Shown piece after piece: positions 8,244 to 16,489 of a stretch of DNA of 16,489 nt. The notes under the pieces were generated by a model that saw only the letters and a list, made by a program, of their open reading frames with translations, did no database searches and was not told where the DNA came from. The stretch comes from Limnoraphis robusta CS-951 (lineage in GTDB: Bacteria > Cyanobacteriota > Cyanobacteriia > Cyanobacteriales > Microcoleaceae), in the NCBI RefSeq assembly GCF_000972705.2, contig NZ_LATL02000302.1:1-16489 (forward strand), written 5' to 3'. How positions within the stretch are numbered: position 1 is the stretch's first letter; each line of letters opens with the position of its first letter. The position numbers and the translations under genes are program-made.

Positions 8244-8272
8244 AATGTAGCAGGATTTTTCTGAAAAAGCAA
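8244..8272 (-). promoter_or_regulatory. Promoter of the tRNA-Tyr/tRNA-Thr pair
   Basis: Minus-strand TTGCTT (8272-8267) and TACATT (8249-8244) are 17 bp apart, with TGC before the -10 box (extended -10). The predicted start lies a dozen bases before tRNA-Tyr. Confidence 0.55.
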
Positions 8273-8294
8273 GCATTTTAGAAAAAAAGTTGAG

Positions 8295-11377
<3,083 letters not shown>

Positions 11378-11415
11378 AAGTCCGGTTGATATGCACCATA
11401 CGACAACAGATTACA

Positions 11416-11421
11416 ATTATA
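11416..11421 (-). promoter_or_regulatory. Candidate -10 box for the ABC exporter gene
   Basis: Minus-strand TATAAT, 39 bp upstream of the ABC gene start. No convincing -35 element at 16-18 bp; the upstream positions are occupied by the U-tract of the preceding terminator. Confidence 0.3.
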
Positions 11422-11433
11422 CTACATTTCTTT

Positions 11434-11464
11434 GAAAAAATAAAGATGCGATCGCGATCACATC
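11434..11464 (-). terminator. Intrinsic terminator of the small single-helix protein gene, built on a HIP1 palindrome
   Basis: On the minus strand a near-perfect 20-bp palindrome (11464-11445, arms GATGTGATCG and CGATCGCATC, one mismatch) is followed by TTTATTTTTTC. The hairpin contains GCGATCGC (11448-11455). It lies 71 bp beyond the stop of the 45-residue gene and 68 bp before the ABC gene start. Confidence 0.65.
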
Positions 11465-11534
11465 TTCGGGTGAGGGATGAGTTTCCCTCTATTGTTGATT
11501 TTCCTTGCGGTTGTATATTCTGAATTTTGGAGTT

Positions 11535-11672
11535 TTAGAAGGAATAAGCGGTTTGAAGCGCCCAAACGACGAGAAAACCGACTCCTCCCAAGACAAGGAT
11601 AGAGGAAACCAACACCACAACGGGGCTGTCGGCTCCCTGAAACTTCATAATTCCACGATTCAAGTCAGACAT
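11535..11672 (-). CDS. Small single-helix membrane protein of cyanobacterial type, 45 residues
   Basis: ATG 11672 to TAA 11535. The protein begins MSDLNRGIMKFQGADSPVVV and ends WALQTAYSF. A short polar N-terminus is followed by one hydrophobic helix (about 18-39) with GG and W residues. The architecture is that of small thylakoid subunits or assembly proteins of the photosystems. It resembles, from memory, small conserved cyanobacterial proteins such as the Psb35/Ssl2148 type, but I cannot confirm the match, so no symbol is given. It has its own terminator (11434-11464) and a palindrome upstream. Strong frame integrity and the terminator support a real gene. Confidence 0.75.
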   Translation of the reverse strand: MSDLNRGIMKFQGADSPVVVLVSSILVLGGVGFLVVWALQTAYSF

Positions 11673-11690
11673 AGCAAATTTTACCCAACT

Positions 11691-11705
11691 CTACAATTAA
11701 TGTAG
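11691..11705. promoter_or_regulatory. Palindrome upstream of the small membrane protein gene
   Basis: CTACA (11691-11695) and TGTAG (11701-11705) flank ATTAA. On the minus strand the palindrome contains TACATT, a possible -10 box, so it may be an operator overlapping the promoter about 20 bp before the ATG. Confidence 0.3.
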
Positions 11706-11803
11706 CAAATTGTCTGCAAGGATGATCGTCGAGAAAGTTAAATCATTTTGTAGTTTTTAATTGAAACGTTTATCCTTTGAGTTGGTTCTCTCAGCTAAAG
11801 ATG

Positions 11804-13264
11804 TCAAAACTGAACATCATGGCTAGCAATCAAAATAATTTGATCATCTTGTTTAAACGTATAATGATTCGGATTGACACAATATCCTCCATTGGCTTCA
11901 TCAACTGCAATTAAAATCGCATTGTGAACTTGTTTTAGATGAATAAATAACTCTAAAAAAGTGTGATCAACCCATTCAGGTTTTAAGGGAATTCGATAAA
12001 AATGATTGCCACCTTGATAACTCAAAAGTTCTCCAAAAACTTCCATTAATCCATGATTGAGAGCCACTTGAGCGAGTAAAAATGCACTATGTTCTTGACT
12101 AACAACATAAGCATTCACATTTCCCAGTGCCAGATGAGAAGCATATTCACGATTAATCAATTCGGCACAAGTATAAACACTGGGATTGAGTTTTTCAGCC
12201 GTTAAAGCCGCTAAAATTGTCCGAGCGTCTGCATCTTGTTCACTGCGTCCATGACTTTTATCGGAGAGAATAATGCAAGTATTGGCTCGACGAATGCCTG
12301 CTTTTTCTAAAACGGTAACTTTAGTAAAATCATCATCAAGAAACCGCACAATCGATCTTAAATCTGGATCGATAATCGTATGTTCATCATCGACAAACGC
12401 AATCACAACAACAGGTGTATCTTTAGTCTTTCCGGCGGCTTTGTATTCTCGGACAATAATTTCTGCTTTGCGATTCCAACCACAAATAATGGTATGATCA
12501 CTTAATTGATCGAGTTCCATAAGCGTATTTTCATTGCGAAGTTTATCCACCATAAATGCTGAGACGGTTCCGGTAAATACAACAAACAAAGTCATGTGCA
12601 TCAACATCAAACAAACCGTCATAATTCGTCCGCCTAAAGACTTGATCGGACTGAGGACAGGTTCACCGGAAAAGAGAGAATAGATACTATACCAAAGGGC
12701 TTCTTCTAAGGTTTCGATTTCGGGATTATTTCCTCTTTCAAAACCAAAAATGATCATACTCCCAAATAAAACGGTGAGCAACAATAGCTCAAAAATTAGA
12801 AAATATTCAGGAGTACGCCGTTTAAGGTTTAACGGTAACATATTAGTATAATGAATGATCAGGCTAAATAATCGCAAAGCCCGCAATAATCTTAATAATT
12901 GCAGAACCGCAGGCATTCCCACAAATTGCAAAAGCGGTAATAGGGCGATCAGATCGAGCCAATAGGAGCGAAAAAAACGCTGTTTAGAAGTAGCGGCGAG
13001 CCAACGTAATCCTAACTCAAGAGCAAAAATTGCTGTAATAATTTGTTGAATTGTTTCGATTTTTCCGGTTGAGGGAAAAGCATTCGGTTGAGACAAGGCA
13101 ACGAGAGTTAATCCCACCGAGATCACGATTAATAAGGCAAGGGTTAAGTCAACAATTGATTTTCTAAAAAAACGATTGAGTTTTCCTTTAAAACTTTTAA
13201 GTTTTTGCTTTATTTTTGGTTGAATACTTTGTAATACGTTACTCCAATTACGAGGAAGCCTCAT
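11804..13264 (-). CDS. Six-helix ion channel with voltage-sensor-like S4, atypical pore filter and C-terminal RCK domain
   Basis: 486 residues. Six predicted helices: S1 about 38-57, S2 72-91, S3 100-115, S4 118-137, S5 153-176, S6 213-238. S4 carries R125, R128 and R131 at three-residue spacing, like a voltage sensor. The pore loop (186-204) reads WYSIYSLFSGEPVL where K+ channels have TVGYGD, so K+ selectivity is not expected from the sequence. The soluble half holds a TrkA-N/RCK-like domain beginning ICGWNRKAEIIV (260-271). GWN replaces the usual GxGxxG, so NAD binding may be lost. A second C-terminal regulatory part follows (about 380-486). It should sit in the cytoplasmic or thylakoid membrane, gated by a ligand on the RCK ring and perhaps by voltage. 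GGGGAAA lies shortly before the ATG. Monocistronic. Confidence 0.85.
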   Translation of the reverse strand: MRLPRNWSNVLQSIQPKIKQKLKSFKGKLNRFFRKSIVDLTLALLIVISVGLTLVALSQPNAFPSTGKIETIQQIITAIFALELGLRWLAATSKQRFFRSYWLDLIALLPLLQFVGMPAVLQLLRLLRALRLFSLIIHYTNMLPLNLKRRTPEYFLIFELLLLTVLFGSMIIFGFERGNNPEIETLEEALWYSIYSLFSGEPVLSPIKSLGGRIMTVCLMLMHMTLFVVFTGTVSAFMVDKLRNENTLMELDQLSDHTIICGWNRKAEIIVREYKAAGKTKDTPVVVIAFVDDEHTIIDPDLRSIVRFLDDDFTKVTVLEKAGIRRANTCIILSDKSHGRSEQDADARTILAALTAEKLNPSVYTCAELINREYASHLALGNVNAYVVSQEHSAFLLAQVALNHGLMEVFGELLSYQGGNHFYRIPLKPEWVDHTFLELFIHLKQVHNAILIAVDEANGGYCVNPNHYTFKQDDQIILIASHDVQF

Positions 13265-13412
13265 GTCAATTTCCCCAAAAAATACTCAGACCCTTTCCCT
13301 ACTGAATTTAACAGTAAACATCAATCAGTGATCAGGGCATATAGCAGTAAGCGAATACATTAGGACATTTCTAAATCCTAAAACCCCTTCACCGTCTACT
13401 GTTCCCTCTCTT

Positions 13413-13456
13413 GCAAACTGTGCTTCTGCCGGAAACCGCGCCCGCCGCAAGTTTGC
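13413..13456. repeat. Inverted repeat in the 13.3-13.6 kb gene-free stretch
   Basis: GCAAACT (13413-13419) is complementary to AGTTTGC (13450-13456) across a 30-nt GC-rich spacer containing CCGCGCCCGCC. It directly precedes the heptamer array and looks like part of a dispersed cyanobacterial intergenic repeat. Confidence 0.4.
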
Positions 13457-13457
13457 G

Positions 13458-13485
13458 CTGTTCCCTGTTCCCTGTTCCCTGTTCC
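13458..13485. repeat. Tandem heptanucleotide repeat, four units of CTGTTCC
   Basis: Four perfect CTGTTCC units stand in tandem at 13458-13485. A single further CTGTTCC lies about 70 bp upstream near 13398. This matches short tandemly repeated repetitive sequences known from filamentous cyanobacteria. It is non-coding, with no spacers as in CRISPR. Confidence 0.9.
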
Positions 13486-13525
13486 CGATTCAAGTAGCGC
13501 TATAACTGTAAAAGCCTCAATTAAA

Positions 13526-13572
13526 GTCCCCGTAGAAGTCCTGACTAACGATCTTTCTACGGGGAGTATCAC
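13526..13572 (+). repeat. Solo IS200/IS605-type right end (hairpin) without transposase
   Basis: A perfect 10-bp stem, CCCCGTAGAA (13528-13537) with TTCTACGGGG (13555-13564), encloses a 17-nt loop and is followed by AGTATCAC. The signature CCCCGT...GGGGAGTATCA is the same as the right end of the complete element at 15840-15869. No tnpA or tnpB lies beside it, so it is a remnant, or the end of a non-autonomous derivative. Confidence 0.55.
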
Positions 13573-13615
13573 ACAAAACTCTTAGAACATCGCCTAGAAT
13601 GTGGCGGAAGTCGAG

Positions 13616-13951
13616 TTAATCATTCAAACTATCTAGACTCAAAGGCACCAGATCTCCATTACTCGTAAACCCTAATAACATCGGTTCTTGTGGTCGAATG
13701 ATTTGGCCTGTGAGGACGCAACGTTCCTCCTGTTGTGCTGTCGCCGATAAAATGGCTCGAATATCCTCTCGGGAAAACTGAGGTCGATACTCGCCCGATT
13801 TTTGTTGAACATAATTCCATAAAATGTCTCGAATTAACGCTTGATAGCCTTGGTTTTTGGCAAGATCTTTTAATCTCTCCTTCAGTTCCCGCTCCAAACG
13901 GATGCTGGTTACTTCCATGTCAGTGGTTGAAGTCCGAGGTAAGGTATACAT
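13616..13951 (-). CDS. Ribbon-helix-helix (CopG/MetJ-like) DNA-binding protein, 111 residues
   Basis: The start is fixed at ATG 13949-13951 by a strong ribosome site (GGAGG, 8 nt before the ATG). A longer frame reaching 14107 runs into the IS end and is not used. Residues about 13-50 (VTSIRLERELKERLKDLA, then RDILWNYVQQ) form a ribbon-helix-helix: a short beta strand followed by two helices, as in dimeric repressors and antitoxins. The C-terminal half (about 55-111, with RCVLTGQII and PMLLGFTSNGDLVPLSL) is a small domain I do not recognise. No toxin gene is adjacent, so an antitoxin role has no support here. A weak promoter (TTGAAT-16-TACACT, about 13993-14020) precedes it. The IS605 element begins about 125 bp upstream. 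Confidence 0.8.
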   Translation of the reverse strand: MYTLPRTSTTDMEVTSIRLERELKERLKDLAKNQGYQALIRDILWNYVQQKSGEYRPQFSREDIRAILSATAQQEERCVLTGQIIRPQEPMLLGFTSNGDLVPLSLDSLND

Positions 13952-14090
13952 GATTTTTTCCTCCAAAAAGGTAGACAGTGCTGTAATACTTAGTGTAGTA
14001 TAAACAAAGTCAGATTCAAAATAGCTGCAATGGAGGTATAGCTTTCTCGTGACATTATCCCTGACCCGATTGACCAGAAAGCGCGGCAAG

Positions 14091-14111
14091 CCCCTGCCTT
14101 CAGGCATGGGG
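14091..14111. repeat. Left-end hairpin of the IS605-type element
   Basis: CCCCTGCCT (14091-14099) pairs with AGGCATGGGG (14102-14111) with one bulged T. Such subterminal imperfect hairpins are bound by TnpA in this family. Confidence 0.65.
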
Positions 14112-14148
14112 AAGGATAGCGATGCGACCGACCAACAGGAGGAAGCAA

Positions 14149-14541
14149 CTATACCAATTGTTGGTCTTTAATGTATTGCTTGATCACTGCCAACGGCGCA
14201 CCTCCCACCGTCGCCACAAAGTATGAATTTGTCCAAAGAGTAGGGATTCGAGATTTTAGCGCGGGGAATTCATCGCGTAATAGCTTGGAACTCCGACCTT
14301 TCATCCTTTTTACTACTCTGTGAATACCAAACTGTGGGTCGCAACTAATCAACAAGTGAACGTGGTCTTTGTCTGTCTCCATCTCATAAAGCTCACACCT
14401 CACATCAACGACTACTTGAGCCAAGATTTCTTTCAGCCTAGCCTCAACGTCTCCTATCAGGACTTTGCGACGGTATTTAACGCACCAAACAACGTGGTAC
14501 TGGCAGTTGTAAACAATATTGTTGTTTGATTTGAATTCCAT
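14149..14541 (-). CDS. tnpA: TnpA, Y1 HUH transposase of the IS200/IS605 family
   Basis: 130 residues, normal length for Y1 transposases. The HUH motif is HVH at 60-62 (in DKDHVHLLIS) and the nucleophilic tyrosine is Y123 in VIKQYIKDQQ. Flanking signatures YHVVWCVKYRRKVL (15-28) and RMKGRSSKLLR (79-89) are typical. It cuts and rejoins single-stranded ends of the element as a dimer, binding the terminal hairpins. All key residues are present, so it may be active. ATG 14539-14541; it diverges from tnpB across 49 bp. Confidence 0.95.
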   Translation of the reverse strand: MEFKSNNNIVYNCQYHVVWCVKYRRKVLIGDVEARLKEILAQVVVDVRCELYEMETDKDHVHLLISCDPQFGIHRVVKRMKGRSSKLLRDEFPALKSRIPTLWTNSYFVATVGGAPLAVIKQYIKDQQLV

Positions 14542-14542
14542 A

Positions 14543-14583
14543 TTGTGTTAGATAGCTGCAAGCTGTATAATATCATCAGGAGG
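14543..14583 (+). promoter_or_regulatory. tnpB promoter and ribosome binding site
   Basis: TTGTGT (14543-14548) and a perfect TATAAT (14566-14571) stand 17 bp apart. AGGAGG (14578-14583) lies 7 nt before the tnpB ATG. The predicted transcript start falls almost on the ribosome site, so the leader would be very short. Confidence 0.5.
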
Positions 14584-14590
14584 TAAAATA

Positions 14591-15853
14591 ATGTTTGGAT
14601 GTCAGCAAATCCTGCTCAATGCAGACTCATCAATACGGGGGATTCTTGAATTTCTCTGCGGTGAATCAAATAAGCTGCATAACTGTGGTGTTTATCTTTC
14701 TCGTCAGTTGTACTTCAAGACTGGCAAGATTCCTAGCAAGTTTGATTTGCATCGAGAATTGAAAGGCAACGAGCATTTTCAGGCGATGTATTCTCATGTG
14801 TCGCAGCAATGCCTAACAACTGTAGCAGAATCGTTTAAGTCCTATTTGGGGCTTTTAAAGGGTATTAAAAAAGGTACTGTCAATCAACGACCAAAGTTGC
14901 CAAACTATCGCAAGCCAGGATTGAATTTGGTCACGTTCCCCGGTGCCGACGTGAAACTGAAGCCAAAGGGGTTGCGCTTTCCGCTTGGCAGACAGGTTAA
15001 AGCATGGTTTGGGTTGGATGCTTTCTATTTGCCAATGCCGTCAAACCTAGAATTCAAGGCGATTCGTGAGTATCGAATCCTGCCTCGAAACGGCGCGTTT
15101 TACCTTGAATTGGTCTACAAGGTTGAATCTGTGCAATCTGATGTTGATGCGGCTAATGTTTTAGGAATTGATCCGGGATTGAATAATTGGATCACCTGCG
15201 TGAGCAACATCGGAACATCATTCGCAGTTGATGGGTTGCATCTCAAATCCCTGAATCAGTGGTACAACAAGCGAGTATCTGTGCTGAAAGAGGGTCAGCC
15301 TCAAGGATTTTGGTCAAAGCAGCTATCCGGGATAACTGAAAAGAGGAATAGGCAGGTGCGAGATGCCGTTAACAAAGCGGCTCGAATTGTACTGAATCAT
15401 TGCATTGAGCATCGAATCGGCACAATAGTATTCGGCTGGAACAAAGAGCAACGGCAAGAAATCAATCTTGGCAGTAAGACAAATCAAAAGTTTGTTCAGA
15501 TCCCGACTGCCAGACTGAAAGACCGCATCGCTCAACTGTGTGAGCAGTACGGCATTCAGTTCGTCGAAACCGAAGAATCGTACACCAGTAAAGCTAGTTT
15601 CCTAGACCTTGATGAACTACCTACATTCGGTGCAAAACCCTTATGGTGGAAAGAGTCTGGGAAGCGTGTTAAGCGTGGGCTGTATCGGTCTAAGGATGGC
15701 TTCAAAATTAATGCCGACTGCAATGGTGCGGCGAATATTTTGAGAAAAGTAGCGGCGAAATTGGGTTTCAATCTCGATGGAGTCAGTAGGGGTGCTTTGA
15801 TTGCGCCTTTGAAAGTCCGGATTTGGGCTGTTCAAGAATCCCCGTCCCTTTAG
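14591..15853 (+). CDS. tnpB: TnpB variant without zinc ribbon, RuvC-like RNA-guided nuclease family
   Basis: 420 residues; the start is set by AGGAGG. The N-terminal part (1-180) is the REC/WED-like region. RuvC-I is LGIDPGLNNW with D194; RuvC-III is INADCNGAANIL with D376. Between them this protein departs from canonical TnpB. RuvC-II reads IGTIVFGWNKEQRQEINLG (277-294), where the usual Glu position after the hydrophobic strand holds Gly, with E286 and E290 shifted downstream. The zinc-ribbon cysteines are absent, replaced by EESYTSKASFLDLDELP (328-344). This form recurs in cyanobacterial IS605 elements and is not simple decay, because its motif is ordered and the frame is open. The catalytic glutamate may be relocated (E286, E290 or E329 are candidates). 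The stop TAG lies in the right-end hairpin loop. A guide RNA from this 3' region is expected by family analogy. Confidence 0.92.
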   Translation: MFGCQQILLNADSSIRGILEFLCGESNKLHNCGVYLSRQLYFKTGKIPSKFDLHRELKGNEHFQAMYSHVSQQCLTTVAESFKSYLGLLKGIKKGTVNQRPKLPNYRKPGLNLVTFPGADVKLKPKGLRFPLGRQVKAWFGLDAFYLPMPSNLEFKAIREYRILPRNGAFYLELVYKVESVQSDVDAANVLGIDPGLNNWITCVSNIGTSFAVDGLHLKSLNQWYNKRVSVLKEGQPQGFWSKQLSGITEKRNRQVRDAVNKAARIVLNHCIEHRIGTIVFGWNKEQRQEINLGSKTNQKFVQIPTARLKDRIAQLCEQYGIQFVETEESYTSKASFLDLDELPTFGAKPLWWKESGKRVKRGLYRSKDGFKINADCNGAANILRKVAAKLGFNLDGVSRGALIAPLKVRIWAVQESPSL

Positions 15854-15869
15854 GGCTGGGGAGTATCAA
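15840..15869 (+). repeat. Right end of the IS605-type element, hairpin overlapping the tnpB stop
   Basis: CCCC (15840-15843) pairs with GGGG (15858-15861), and inside it CCCT (15846-15849) with AGGG (15852-15855). The tail AGTATCAA leads to the tip. The tnpB stop codon (15851-15853) falls in the loop, as expected if the nuclease gene and a right-end RNA are overlaid. Confidence 0.7.
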
Positions 15870-15870
15870 T

Positions 15871-16098
15871 GGCATCTTTGCTCCCAACTTCTTTGGCAGT
15901 TGGGGAACTCTCTTACAATGCGTTTCTCCGGCGATCGCAATACAAGAGGGTCAGTATGATCGTGGTTATGGAATCTATCGAGAATCCTTTAAACGGGTGA
16001 ATCATCTTTTAAAACCTGAAGGTCTGCTGATTAATGCAGAGCCAGACAAACATAAACAAAGCGGGAGGTACGCACAGGAGAATGCCGTACCACAATAA
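15871..16098 (+). pseudogene. Truncated host reading frame next to the IS right end, possibly methyltransferase-like
   Basis: An open frame continues from the IS end to TAA at 16096-16098 (75 codons after the element). It includes GYGIYRESFKRVNHLLKPEG followed by LLINAEPDK, where the LLKPEGLLI stretch resembles the late motif of SAM-dependent methyltransferases. The SAM-binding GxGxG part is absent, and there is no start codon with a ribosome site after the element, so this is a 3' fragment at best. The last 20 codons include the inverted repeat GGTACG/CGTACC and may not be original coding sequence. If the IS is removed between 14074 and 15870 the frame joins a short upstream frame that starts at a GTG with GGAGG in front of it. 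Identification is weak. Confidence 0.35.
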
Positions 16099-16120
16099 AC
16101 CAAAAAGCAATTATTTTTGC

Positions 16121-16162
16121 TACCCCCGCTTCAGAACTCTCTAGGCGGGGGTTTGTAGTTTA
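16121..16162 (+). terminator. Intrinsic terminator after the truncated frame
   Basis: CCCCCGC (16123-16129) pairs perfectly with GCGGGGG (16145-16151) across 15 nt, followed by TTTGTAGTTT on the plus strand. It would end transcription from the truncated frame or from tnpB read-through. Confidence 0.6.
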
Positions 16163-16177
16163 AAGTTATAAACAGAA

Positions 16178-16208
16178 TTGACATACTCCCCATTTCTAAA
16201 GAAAGGGG
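16178..16208 (-). repeat. Right end of a second IS605-type element, opposite orientation
   Basis: Hairpin CCCC-A-TTTC (16188-16196) with GAAAGGGG (16201-16208). Read on the minus strand it gives GAATCCCC...GGGGAGTATGTCAA, nearly the same as the right end at 15836-15869. The tip would be at 16178. Confidence 0.6.
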
Positions 16209-16241
16209 ATTCTCCAAGCCTCACGGCTTTGGATTACTGAT

Positions 16242-16489
16242 TCATTGACAACCCTTACAGCCAACTGGTTTCCCAATCAACTCCAGAGGGGTGAGTCTCC
16301 CCAGTCGTTCATCTCATTTCAGAGATAGTTTCGGTATGCCCTACCGTACTTGAGAAAAAAATGCTTGATTCTCTGTACTTGGTGCTTTAAGGTTTTATCT
16401 TGCCAAAGCATTCCTGGCAAGAACCCCGTACCTTAAGTTTTCAAGGTTCATTGCATCGATTAGATGCTGGGTTTTTCAACTGGTTGAAT
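16242..16489 (-). pseudogene. tnpB: Decayed 3' end of another tnpB, continuing beyond the window
   Basis: On the minus strand the last 23 codons before TGA (16242-16244) read DERLGRLTPLE, then LIGKPVGCKGCQ, a typical C-terminal tail of cyanobacterial TnpB. Going upstream that frame meets a stop at once. In the neighbouring frame 16386-16312 gives STKYRESS...SSTVGHTETISEMR, and the VGHTE stretch also resembles TnpB tails. One frameshift near 16311 would join the two. Further upstream stops occur in each frame, so the copy is broken. Its right end lies at 16178-16208. There is no credible alternative gene in 16209-16489. Confidence 0.5.

Larger units (their letters stand above)
14075..15869 (+). 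mobile_element. Complete IS605-type insertion sequence with divergent tnpA and tnpB
   Basis: The left tip is placed after TTGAC (14070-14074), a plausible pentanucleotide target of the TTGAT/TTAC kind, 16 bp before the left-end hairpin. The right end is the hairpin 15840-15861 followed by AGTATCAA, with the tip at about 15869. Divergent tnpA (-) and tnpB (+) lie between. IS200/IS605 elements move as single-stranded circles by HUH-tyrosine chemistry and leave no target duplication, which fits the absence of flanking direct repeats. Exact tips are inferred from family layout. Confidence 0.65.

Noticed and set aside
13458..13485. Possible CRISPR array
   Set aside because: Seven-base units without spacers and no cas genes; a simple tandem repeat.
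13952..14107. N-terminal extension of the ribbon-helix-helix protein to a start at 14107
   Set aside because: The extension runs through the promoter region and the IS left end, while ATG 13951 has a perfect ribosome site and begins right before the conserved fold.
16294..16420. Short minus-strand frame beginning near MLWQDKTLKHQV
   Set aside because: About 30 codons in a third frame over the decayed tnpB tail; no ribosome site was found and the TnpB-like frames explain the region better.

Overview
The window reads as chromosome of a filamentous (Oscillatoriales-like) cyanobacterium. The grounds are a light-dependent protochlorophyllide reductase, nine HIP1 octamers (GCGATCGC) in 16.5 kb where chance predicts well under one, CTGTTCC heptamer tandem repeats, a 45-residue single-helix protein of a cyanobacterial type, and abundant IS200/IS605-type DNA. 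The exact genus cannot be fixed from the sequence.

Layout. 1-471: 3' half of a canonical zinc-ribbon TnpB. 657-2447 (+): a response regulator with GGDEF and EAL domains for cyclic-di-GMP turnover. 2717-3685 (-): protochlorophyllide reductase. About 3690-4110: no convincing gene, but a strong hairpin with a U-tract on the + strand. 4111-7306 (-): a three-gene unit transcribed as NDH-2-type quinone reductase, then a 165-residue membrane-anchored orphan, then an HTTM (gamma-carboxylase-like) protein fused to a DCC thiol-oxidoreductase domain. 7769-8272: a tRNA cluster with Leu(UAG) on + and Tyr(GUA)-Thr(GGU) on -. 8295-11377 (-): a CNNM/CBS membrane protein and an ABC exporter half-transporter. 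11535-11672 (-): the tiny single-helix protein with its own terminator. 11804-13264 (-): a six-helix voltage-sensor-like ion channel with a C-terminal RCK domain and a non-K+ type pore loop. 13265-13615: repeats and a solo IS605-type end. 13616-13951 (-): a ribbon-helix-helix protein. 14075-15869: a complete IS605-type element with divergent tnpA and tnpB. 15871-16160: a truncated host reading frame and a terminator. 16178-16489 (-): right end and decayed 3' end of another tnpB.

How the genes may work together. Most genes look like independent housekeeping or regulatory units. The exception is the NDH-2/orphan/HTTM-DCC unit. Close spacing (56 and 14 bp), a shared strand and linked chemistry (reduction of a naphthoquinone-like quinone, a vitamin-K-carboxylase-related membrane domain, a CxxC thiol domain) allow the hypothesis of a membrane quinone-driven modification system. 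That idea is inference. The right third is shaped by IS200/IS605 activity: two very different TnpB types, three right-end hairpins and at least one decayed copy.
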